NCBI GenBank assembly: GCA_021793935.1
Contig: JAJYRV010000137.1
Span: 1-5,989, forward strand
Length of the DNA stretch: 5,989 bases
Direction: 5' to 3'
Source of the DNA: Actinomycetes bacterium
GTDB lineage: Bacteria > Actinomycetota > Actinomycetes > Actinomycetales > Beutenbergiaceae
Shown one piece after another: positions 1 through 5,545 of the stretch. How positions within the stretch are numbered: the first letter of the stretch is position 1; each line of letters begins with the position of its first letter. The translations under genes were made by a program, and so were the position numbers. The notes below the pieces were generated by a model. The model made no database searches and was not told the origin of the DNA. It was given only the letters and a program-made list of their open reading frames with translations.

Positions 1-167
1 TCCGAGGCCGGCGTTGACACCTCAGACAGCGGAACGAGGACCGGTTCGTGTACGCTTCCCCGGACGATGAGCGCTCCGCACCGGTGGCAGGGCTCGCCCT
101 CAATAGCAACGCTGACTACTGTGCCGATTGTATCTCCCAACTGAAATCTCGGACTAAAGAACTTCAA
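1..167 (-). CDS. Possible CxxC protein, N-terminal part, cut by the left edge
   Basis: A minus-strand frame is open for 55 codons from TTG at 165-167 to the left edge. The TTG overlaps the terminal TGA of the preceding pseudogene as TTGA, a common coupling arrangement, and GAGGTGAAGG ends 10 bases upstream as a plausible ribosome site. The product (KFFSPRFQLGDTIGTVV, then GEPCHRCGALIVR and VHEPVLVPLSEV) is a regular alternation of beta-like hydrophobic stretches with one CxxC pair, as in half of a zinc ribbon. There is no ATG; a second TTG at 138-140 is an alternative start. The frame is open further upstream to about 220, so it might instead be the shifted tail of something longer. I recognise no family. 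Third positions are less GC-rich than in mutM or the helicase. Confidence 0.4.
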   Translation of the reverse strand, partial: MKFFSPRFQLGDTIGTVVSVAIEGEPCHRCGALIVRGSVHEPVLVPLSEVSTPAS

Positions 168-745
168 TCTAGAGCAGCCTTCACCTCGTAACTCAAGAGT
201 CGAAATCCGACCACTTCGATACGGCTACCCTGGCCTGTTTCGCCGCCTGCGCCCTCGTTCAAGACCGCCTCACGGTTCGGTCCGTCTGCAATAAAGTAGT
301 CGAGTCAACTGCCGATCGTGTCCATATCGGTTCCCTGAACAACAGCATTCGCGGCGGCAAAGAGCGCACCTTCGGGATTTCGGGCGAAGCAGTAACGATA
401 TCCTTCGTCGCTTACTTTTCCGGGCCCGTACTCCGCAGACGTCGGATACGCGGTGGTGTCCTGATAGTCCTATTCCGCTTCGGGGGCCGATGTGAGTCGT
501 GCTTCTTCGACTACTTCCCCGTCCAGGCCGCACACGCTTGCCTCGGTAGTGTCTGCGGTTGGTTCAGGATCAGGTTCGGCGGTCAGCGTGGCTGTGGGGG
601 TTGGTGTGGCTGTGGGGGTTTTTTCTTTATTGCCGCCGAATATTGCTATTCCCACTCCGCCAACAATGATGAGGAACAGCATCGCGGCGGCGATGACGAA
701 TCCGAGACGGGCGAACGGGCTTTGTTCATCCTCCTCGGAAGCCAT
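164..745 (-). pseudogene. Single-pass membrane protein, conjugation-element type, broken by two in-frame stops
   Basis: From ATG 743-745 one frame gives an acidic N-terminus, one membrane segment (about residues 14-36), a Thr/Pro/Glu linker (43-69), then an outside domain with VCGL (Cys72). It stops at TAG 470-472 (codon 92) after LTSAPEAE. The same frame continues with clearly protein-like sequence: TAYPTSAEYGPG, YRYCFARNPEGALFAAAN (Cys119), a TGA at 305-307 (codon 147), LDYFIADGPNREAV and VVGFRLLSYE, ending TGA at 164-166 (codon 194). I recall a family with this layout in actinobacterial integrative conjugative elements, with Trp at both stop positions (APxxEW and WLDYF); TGG to TAG and TGG to TGA are each one G-to-A change. 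The expected C-terminal part after the LLSY motif also seems short. A 91-residue membrane-anchored stub could still be made. Function unknown; probably linked to a conjugation apparatus. Confidence 0.7.
588..620. repeat. 18-base tandem repeat in the Thr/Pro linker
   Basis: GTGGCTGTGGGGGTT occurs at 588-602 and again exactly at 606-620, separated by GGT, giving a period of 18 bases and nearly two copies. On the coding (minus) strand it writes the TPTAT units of the membrane-protein linker. Such repeats change length easily by replication slippage, and flexible periplasm-side or wall-spanning linkers tolerate it. Confidence 0.75.
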
Positions 746-754
746 ACGAAATCA

Positions 755-764
755 CTCCACTCCT
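755..764 (-). promoter_or_regulatory. Ribosome binding site of the membrane-protein (pseudo)gene
   Basis: Minus-strand AGGAGTGGAG: the nearer GGAG (755-758) lies 9 bases before the ATG at 743-745, and an AGGAG lies 5 bases further up. The translation signal is intact even though the gene behind it is interrupted, which suggests the decay is recent. Confidence 0.6.
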
Positions 765-769
765 ATGAG

Positions 770-783
770 GTTAGGAACCTAAC
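770..783. promoter_or_regulatory. Inverted repeat GTTAGG-AA-CCTAAC before the membrane-protein gene
   Basis: Perfect 6-bp arms around a 2-base centre, ending 24 bases upstream of the start codon and just before the ribosome binding site. It could be an operator placed to block transcription or a small leader hairpin. No matching second copy was found. Confidence 0.3.
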
Positions 784-785
784 AA

Positions 786-800
786 CCACGGCGGGCGTGG
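786..800. repeat. Short GC hairpin CCACG-GCGGG-CGTGG
   Basis: Perfect 5-bp GC-rich stem with a 5-base loop. On the minus strand it is followed by TTGTT, a poor U-tract, so it could act as a weak terminator for upstream transcription or simply be a leader hairpin. I do not call it a terminator. Confidence 0.2.
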
Positions 801-813
801 AAAAGGCGATGAC

Positions 814-834
814 ACCGGTAAAGTCCATACCGGT
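814..834. promoter_or_regulatory. Operator-like inverted repeat ACCGGTA-N7-TACCGGT
   Basis: Perfect 7-bp arms separated by 7 bases. Because ACCGGT is itself a palindrome, the site is also a direct repeat of ACCGGT with 15 bases from start to start. Symmetry, spacing and position (about 70 bases upstream of the membrane-protein start) fit a site for a dimeric DNA-binding regulator. No regulator gene is in the window, so the assignment rests on symmetry alone. Confidence 0.4.
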
Positions 835-849
835 CTGCGTCAGTGCGTT

Positions 850-862
850 AATATTCGATATT
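850..862. repeat. AT-rich inverted repeat AATAT-TCG-ATATT
   Basis: Perfect 5-bp arms with a 3-base centre. It overlaps the weak -10-like GAATAT on the minus strand. Short enough to be chance in AT-rich sequence. Confidence 0.25.
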
Positions 863-899
863 CAGATCAAATTGACACAACATCGGGTTCTTCGGGGTT

Positions 900-1007
900 C
901 TATTGACTTTTCCGTTTTGGGCGATGGTATTCAAGTCGTGGTTGTCGTGCGCGTTCCATCCCTTCTTTCCATGCTGGCGAATCGCAGGCCGTGTCCTTCT
1001 TGCTCAT
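900..1007 (-). CDS. Possible 35-residue small protein downstream of the helicase
   Basis: A short frame starts with ATG at 1005-1007 and ends TAG at 900-902. It encodes a strongly basic, hydrophilic peptide (MSKKDTACDSPAWKEG, then an Arg/Lys-rich tail with EYHRPKRKSQ). The same frame is open upstream as far as the helicase stop at 1071, with possible GTG starts at 1044-1046 and 1065-1067, so the real unit could be 48 or 55 residues, or the region could be the lost end of a longer helicase. None of the starts has a good ribosome binding site: CACCTCC just before the ATG is the complement of one. I recognise no family. Composition is protein-like, which is the only positive evidence; chance is quite possible. 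Confidence 0.25.
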   Translation of the reverse strand: MSKKDTACDSPAWKEGMERARQPRLEYHRPKRKSQ

Positions 1008-1070
1008 CTCGGAGGTGACATATGCTACTTCTTCCGATTGACGCACGGTGTTGTGGCTGTGGCGCACGAG

Positions 1071-4000
1071 CTAGAATTCGGCTCCATCCCGGATGCGTTC
1101 CCGGTGGGGCCACTCGGCCCCATGATCAGTTAAAGGTCCTTGTTGGTGCCGAGGGTGCTGGTCGAGGGCTACCGCAAGCTGATGGAAGTAGTTGTGTTTG
1201 GCCCAGGCATAGCGATCGCCAATAACGTAAAGACGTCGTTTGGCGCGGCTGGCAGCGACGTTGACGAGGTTGACCGTGGACGCTGCCCACGCTTTGGCTC
1301 CGGGTGCTGTGGGATCCCCGCCGAGGACAAGGAAGACAACGTCGGCCTCACGCCCTTGCGCGGTGTGGATCGTGCCGGCCCGGAGCCCTGGGAAGTCGCG
1401 GTCGATTCGCGCGAGATGGTCAGCGACCTCACGGAACGGCGAAATAGCGATTATTTCGCTAGCAGCGACTCCTTCGCCTATCAGCGCCTCGATCTCCCGC
1501 CGTAAGCGGGCGATCTGGTTGAGTTGAAGGTGTGTTCCGGCAGTCGTCGCGGCCTCGTCTAGCCAACCGCTCGCCGGGATCCGCGCGCCGCTGGAGTGGT
1601 CGAAATGGCCGGGCTCGCGGGTCACGCCGCTGACCATGATGCCGTTGTAGGCGATGTCATTGAACAGACTGAACATCGGTTCGTCGCAACGGCGGTGCAC
1701 CGTTAGTGGGGCGCTAACCCACACCGTATCTTCGCCGTGGCGTAGTCGAGTCCCATGCGAGGAAACTCGATCGACCAAAGTCTGAACGGAGGCTCGCGGA
1801 GGAATCCATGTGTCCGAAACGCTGTAGGCGGCAGCGATGTCGCGCTGTGCCTTGGCGGGGATGGTCACGACCGGTTGAAGCTGCAGTGGGTCGCCGACTG
1901 CTATCACTCGACGAGCCCGCCAAATCGCCCCGACTGCGTACTGCGGACACGCCTGCCCGGCTTCATCGATAAGTACCCATCCCAGCGACTCCCGGCCCAG
2001 ACCTCTGAACATCCGTCCAAAGGATGCGAACGTCGTCGAGACCATTGGCACGACCAGAAAAAACAGCTGCCACGCCGCACGCACCTTTTCCTGCTCCAGA
2101 CGATATGGGTGAACACCAGCGACGACTTCGATCGCGGCTCGAAGCCCCTCGAGCATGTCCCCGGCGGTGGCGGCAAGAAAGTCCTCATGCAGTTTCAGCG
2201 CGGCCAGGAACAGGTCGGAACGCGCTGCGTCGATCTCGGCATCAAGCCATGGGGCGCGCAGCTCGCGTTTTGATCCATTCCACCCCTCGCCGGGGTACGC
2301 GAGACCGTACCGGTCGCGGTCAGCAGCCAGATGCTTCCGGAGGGCGGCAATCTCAGCCGAGAGTTGGGTGCGGGTTTCCTCGTTGTCGGCGAACTCGGCA
2401 ACCAGCCTTGCCCTAGCGTCCTCGAGCTGATTCACCCGCTCCTGGTTTTCCCGATGACGCTGCTGGGCCTCTTGCACGGCCGCATCGAGGGGCACAAGCG
2501 CGTTCCTCCAGTCGCCGGCCGCACGCCCGAAGCTGAACAGGGTCTCCAGCACATTTGGTCGGGTTTCGACGTGTCGGCCGCGATCTTCCGTGGCCTGCGC
2601 TACGTCGGACGCGGAACGCTCGACCTCTCCCGCCTGGTTCCGCGCAGCCTCCGTGACCTGTGCGAATTCAGTCTCGAGCTTCTCGGCGTGCGTGGCCGCC
2701 GCTGCTTCGGCCCTGACGGCGTCGTCGATCCTCGCTAACCGATCCTCGGCAGCTCGACGTGTCCCGATGAGTTCGTCAACACGTCGCTCAGCCTGCTGAA
2801 ACGCTTCCTGTGCGTCCGACCAGGATCTTATCGGTACCTGACCGTCGCGCCACTGGAGTAACCGCGATTGCATGCGCGGCGCTGTGCCCGGCAGAGGCTC
2901 CTTCGTGCGCGGGTTGGTCTTGTCAAACCAGAACTCAGATCTGAAAGCTCCACGGTTGGATTTGTTGCCAAGCCTGGCTGCGACCAGCCCCCATGCGGCC
3001 AGCGGGTCGTCCGTGTCTGTAGGCGAGGACTCCCCACCCTTCGCGGTAGCCCTCAGGGTCGCCGTGGCGATGTCGGCGAAGTAGTCGGCCTCGGCCCGCC
3101 ATTCTTCGGCGATGGCCGTGCGGGCCGGGATCTCGGTCGTCACGTTCTCCACCGCAGCGTTATTCGCGGACGTCACTACCATCTCGAACCCCGTCAGGTC
3201 CTCCCGCAGCTGCCGCACCCGCCGCGAGTACCCGTCAGCGGCAGTCCACCGGTGTGTCGTCTGGGTGAACGCGTCCTCAGGGCGCGACAGGGATGCCAGT
3301 CTTCGGGCGCGCTCCACCACGTTGCCGGCAAGTACATCGCGCAACATCGTCGTCTTGCCCGTGCCCGGCGGTCCGTTGACCCCCTTTAGCCCGTCCCTGC
3401 TGGACAACTCCACCAATGCCTGATTGACAGCGAACTGCTGCCGCAGAGCCAACCCGTGATCGGGCTCTGCCGGCCACCGCCCCTTCGGCAAGCGCCTAAT
3501 GGAGACGCCATCGTCGACGGCCTGCTGGTCGGTCATCACGTCGACCCGTGAATCCGCGCGGACTGCCGTGTCCGCGGTCAAGTAGTCGGCAAGAGTGTCG
3601 ACAGAGCCGTGGGCCGTGACGTCGGCGTGGGCTGCGGCCAGGTCATCGAGGAAGAAGCTGTTAAGGAAATCTATGCTCGTCGTCGATTCCTCGTCAGGGC
3701 GGGCTGATACGGCGTTCGATTGGATCACAATACGGTGACTTGCCAGCTCGCGGTCGCCAACGACCCCTGCTGCAGCATGTGCGGCGGCCAGCAGTTCCTT
3801 CAACGATTCGCAATCCTGGGCAGGGGGCGTATCTTGATTGACAGCTTGCCGGCGGGCACCCTCGAGCGCGTCGAACTCTTCGGCCAGGTCAGCCGCGTGC
3901 GTGGCGAACCCGGATGCCCACCCCGTCCCGCGTGGGGGTGTCCCCATGCTCAATCTGGAGACCGCCCACAGCGCCGAGGACAAAACCGCCGAATCCGGCA

Positions 4001-4352
4001 AGAGCACTCCACCCTCGTCGACGAGCACGCCTGCGCACGCACTCACGCCAGCACGACGTTCATCGTAGGCGTCGCGATCCTCAGCGAACGCCTCGTGGAG
4101 GCGCTGATACGTCGCTTCCAAGTCGTAGACACCGAGGTACACGGTGTGACGCCACACCCGCGGCGTCTTGCCCAGCGGGCGCGGCGGATGTAGCACTTGC
4201 CAGGGCAACGCTTCTCCGGGACGCCACTCCACGACCTGGCGGTCCTCAGGACGCCTCGAACGCCCTGTAATCTTCGGGATCGTCTGCGGACTAAAGAGCT
4301 CGAGGACCCACCAGTACTCCAGCACATCAAGGGAACCCTGACTCATTCTCAT
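1071..4352 (-). CDS. Large superfamily 1 (Upf1/Dna2-like) DNA or RNA helicase, 1093 aa
   Basis: Predicted cytoplasmic ATP-driven helicase or translocase. Helicase motifs run in order: Walker A GPPGTGKTT at 327-335; motif Ia VVTSANNAAVENVT at 392-405; Walker B VLIDEAGQA at 793-801; motif III VGDPLQLQP at 819-827; motif V GTIHTAQGREADVV at 993-1006; motif VI VNVAASRAKRRLYVIGDR at 1030-1047. DEAG and the Q-rich motif III place it with Upf1/SMUBP2/Dna2-type SF1B proteins. Residues 1-300 form an N-terminal region of unknown fold, opening with EYWWVLELFSPQTIPK, which I recall as typical of a family usually annotated only as AAA or DEAD/DEAH helicase. Charged heptad-like stretches at about 510-590 and 620-680 suggest a coiled-coil stalk inserted in the first RecA domain. 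No nuclease, PLD or kinase domain is visible. All key motif residues are intact, so it looks functional. Substrate is unknown; phage defence is possible but unproven. Stop is TAG at 1071-1073. Confidence 0.95.
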   Translation of the reverse strand: MRMSQGSLDVLEYWWVLELFSPQTIPKITGRSRRPEDRQVVEWRPGEALPWQVLHPPRPLGKTPRVWRHTVYLGVYDLEATYQRLHEAFAEDRDAYDERRAGVSACAGVLVDEGGVLLPDSAVLSSALWAVSRLSMGTPPRGTGWASGFATHAADLAEEFDALEGARRQAVNQDTPPAQDCESLKELLAAAHAAAGVVGDRELASHRIVIQSNAVSARPDEESTTSIDFLNSFFLDDLAAAHADVTAHGSVDTLADYLTADTAVRADSRVDVMTDQQAVDDGVSIRRLPKGRWPAEPDHGLALRQQFAVNQALVELSSRDGLKGVNGPPGTGKTTMLRDVLAGNVVERARRLASLSRPEDAFTQTTHRWTAADGYSRRVRQLREDLTGFEMVVTSANNAAVENVTTEIPARTAIAEEWRAEADYFADIATATLRATAKGGESSPTDTDDPLAAWGLVAARLGNKSNRGAFRSEFWFDKTNPRTKEPLPGTAPRMQSRLLQWRDGQVPIRSWSDAQEAFQQAERRVDELIGTRRAAEDRLARIDDAVRAEAAAATHAEKLETEFAQVTEAARNQAGEVERSASDVAQATEDRGRHVETRPNVLETLFSFGRAAGDWRNALVPLDAAVQEAQQRHRENQERVNQLEDARARLVAEFADNEETRTQLSAEIAALRKHLAADRDRYGLAYPGEGWNGSKRELRAPWLDAEIDAARSDLFLAALKLHEDFLAATAGDMLEGLRAAIEVVAGVHPYRLEQEKVRAAWQLFFLVVPMVSTTFASFGRMFRGLGRESLGWVLIDEAGQACPQYAVGAIWRARRVIAVGDPLQLQPVVTIPAKAQRDIAAAYSVSDTWIPPRASVQTLVDRVSSHGTRLRHGEDTVWVSAPLTVHRRCDEPMFSLFNDIAYNGIMVSGVTREPGHFDHSSGARIPASGWLDEAATTAGTHLQLNQIARLRREIEALIGEGVAASEIIAISPFREVADHLARIDRDFPGLRAGTIHTAQGREADVVFLVLGGDPTAPGAKAWAASTVNLVNVAASRAKRRLYVIGDRYAWAKHNYFHQLAVALDQHPRHQQGPLTDHGAEWPHRERIRDGAEF

Positions 4353-4645
4353 GGTGACATTCTCCCCGACAGCTCCACCAACCCCCAGGCGTGTGACTTA
4401 GTCGTGTTCGCCACCGCCTCCGAGCCTCTCCTAAATTCCCGGTCGTGATGCATTCTTCCGAAGCAGGATGCCGTTATCCTCTAGCCACGCCAAAATGGTT
4501 CTTTCGATCAGTAGTTTACGGATACCGATCCAGCATCACGCTTCGAGCTCACTTTCCTCTGCTGAATCCGAGGCACTCGTGACGTTGCTCCTCCAAATAT
4601 TACTCGTCGCCCTTTCAGCACGGCCTGCCGCGCGCAAGCTCCAGA
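4353..4645. other. Intergenic gap between mutM and the helicase gene, no supported gene
   Basis: This 293-base gap holds no gene I can defend. On the minus strand a frame without ATG or GTG is open from 4535 to 4434 and reads, in part, LLIERTILAWLEDNGILLR; its only conventional start is TTG at 4491-4493, with no good ribosome site. It could be a gene remnant or chance. A 22-codon GTG frame starts at 4576 behind GGAGGAG but resembles nothing. A 5-bp stem AGGAT/ATCCT (4465-4480) is too weak to be a terminator. No clear -35/-10 pair for the helicase was found; a TAAACT exists on the minus strand but has no partner hexamer at 17 bases. The junction between housekeeping and accessory DNA probably lies here, but I see no attachment-site repeat. 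Confidence 0.5.
4362..4367 (-). promoter_or_regulatory. Ribosome binding site of the helicase gene
   Basis: GGGGAG on the minus strand ends 9 bases before the ATG at 4350-4352. This spacing favours Met1 over the second in-frame ATG at codon 3. The next upstream in-frame stop is TAA at 4398-4400, with no other ATG, GTG or TTG between, so the N-terminus is well bounded. Confidence 0.7.
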
Positions 4646-5545
4646 TCAGCGTTCTCGCTGGCAGTCCGGGCAGAAGTGGCTCGAGCGATTCATGAATTTT
4701 TCCCTCACGATCGGTGTACCGCAGCGGTTGCACGGTTCGCCGCTGCGGCCGTAGACGGCAAGCGATCGTTCGAAGTATCCCTGTTCACCGGCGACGTTGA
4801 CGTACAGTTCATCGAAGCTCGTGCCCCCGGCGGCGAGCGCTTCCTCAAGCACGTCGCTCGCGGCGTCGAGAACACCGTTCACGTGGGCGGCACTCAACGC
4901 GCTGGCCGGGTGGGCGTAGTGCAGCCGGGTGCGCCACAGCGCCTCGTCGGCGTAGATGTTTCCGATCCCGGAAACGAGTTCTTGATCAAGCAGAATCGTC
5001 TTGATCCCGCGCGTGGAGCGCCGGATGCGCCGGTTGAGGAGTTTCCGCCCTGGGCTGCCCGGTGCGATGACGGGTTCGAGGAGATCGGGGCCGATGTGCG
5101 CCATTGTCTCGGGCACATACCCTTCGGCGTGGGGGTCGGGGATGAGGTCGATCGCGGCGACGTAACCGAACATGCGCTGATCGACGAACCACATCTGCCG
5201 CTCCCCCGCCTCGCCGGGCCGCTCGAGGGTGAAGCGCACCCGCAGGTGGCGGTGTTCATCGAGGTTCCCCTCGCGGATGAGCACCTGCCCGCTCATCCCG
5301 AGGTGGATGAGTAGGGCGTAGTCCTCCTCCTCGCCATCGGAACTGAGGCGCAGCCATAGATATTTTCCGCGGCGGCACGCGCCGGTGATGAGGCGTCCGG
5401 TGACGCGCGCGGCGAGCTCCTGGGCGCCGCCGAGTTGACGGCGGATCGACCGGGGCGCGTACACCTCGACACCGGTGATCAGGTGCCCCACGGTGTGTCC
5501 CGCCAGACCTGCCCGCACGGTTTCCACCTCGGGCAGCTCAGGCAT
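4646..5545 (-). CDS. mutM: Formamidopyrimidine-DNA glycosylase (Fpg/MutM), complete
   Basis: Bifunctional base-excision repair enzyme: it removes 8-oxoguanine and formamidopyrimidines from DNA and cleaves the abasic site by beta/delta elimination. The 299-residue product starts MPELPEVETV, giving the catalytic Pro2 (after Met removal) and Glu3. Further marks are the lysine of RRGKYLWLRL (K61), HLGMSG (81-86), DQRMFG (122-127, supplying the intercalating Arg/Phe), VSGIGNIYADEAL (191-203) and a C4 zinc finger with C272, C275, C292, C295 and Arg287 just before the last pair. Length is normal. The start at 5543-5545 is fixed by the universal N-terminus, because Pro2 must be terminal. An in-frame ATG 54 codons upstream lies inside rnc and is rejected. 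The nearest purine-rich stretch, GGAAAG, is 12 bases upstream, so translation probably depends on coupling to rnc. No Rho-independent terminator follows the TGA. Confidence 0.97.
   Translation of the reverse strand: MPELPEVETVRAGLAGHTVGHLITGVEVYAPRSIRRQLGGAQELAARVTGRLITGACRRGKYLWLRLSSDGEEEDYALLIHLGMSGQVLIREGNLDEHRHLRVRFTLERPGEAGERQMWFVDQRMFGYVAAIDLIPDPHAEGYVPETMAHIGPDLLEPVIAPGSPGRKLLNRRIRRSTRGIKTILLDQELVSGIGNIYADEALWRTRLHYAHPASALSAAHVNGVLDAASDVLEEALAAGGTSFDELYVNVAGEQGYFERSLAVYGRSGEPCNRCGTPIVREKFMNRSSHFCPDCQRER

Larger units (their letters stand above)
746..899. other. Lower-GC regulatory spacer with clustered inverted repeats
   Basis: Together with the doubtful small ORF this forms a gap of about 325 bases between the helicase stop and the membrane-protein start. 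I see no gene in it. The 60 bases from 841 have only 25 G or C. Four short inverted repeats occur within about 95 bases (770-783, 786-800, 814-834, 850-862), the density expected of a control region for the minus-strand gene starting at 745. A weak promoter-like pair on that strand is TTGTGT (875-880) and GAATAT (851-856) with 18 bases between; it would place the transcript start near 844 and the 814-834 repeat in the leader. Confidence 0.4.

Noticed and set aside
270..533. Minus-strand ORF rich in Arg and Cys overlapping the pseudogene
   Set aside because: It is the frame next to the degenerate membrane-protein frame; the latter has the coherent protein pattern despite its stops.
872..877. 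Perfect TTGACA on the plus strand
   Set aside because: No -10 hexamer lies 16-18 bases downstream and no plus-strand gene follows.
722..1018. Plus-strand 98-codon ORF across the spacer
   Set aside because: It crosses the operator-like repeats and the start of the minus-strand membrane gene, has no ribosome site and no recognisable features.
1022..1225. Plus-strand ORF starting ATG behind a near-perfect GGAGGTGA ribosome site
   Set aside because: Most of it is antisense to the intact 3' end of the helicase, the product (Cys/Gly/Arg-rich) resembles no protein, and the ribosome-like motif is a single match in a long window.
4465..4480. AGGAT/ATCCT hairpin as a terminator after mutM
   Set aside because: Only five pairs, AT-containing, and no T-tract on either strand.
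4434..4535. Open minus-strand stretch containing LLIERTILAWLEDNGILLR
   Set aside because: It looks mildly protein-like but has no ATG or GTG, no ribosome site and only 34 codons; kept as a note in the gap entry.
4536..4733. Minus-strand ORF overlapping the mutM 3' end
   Set aside because: Its first half is mutM in another frame; the unique part has no family resemblance and no start of its own.
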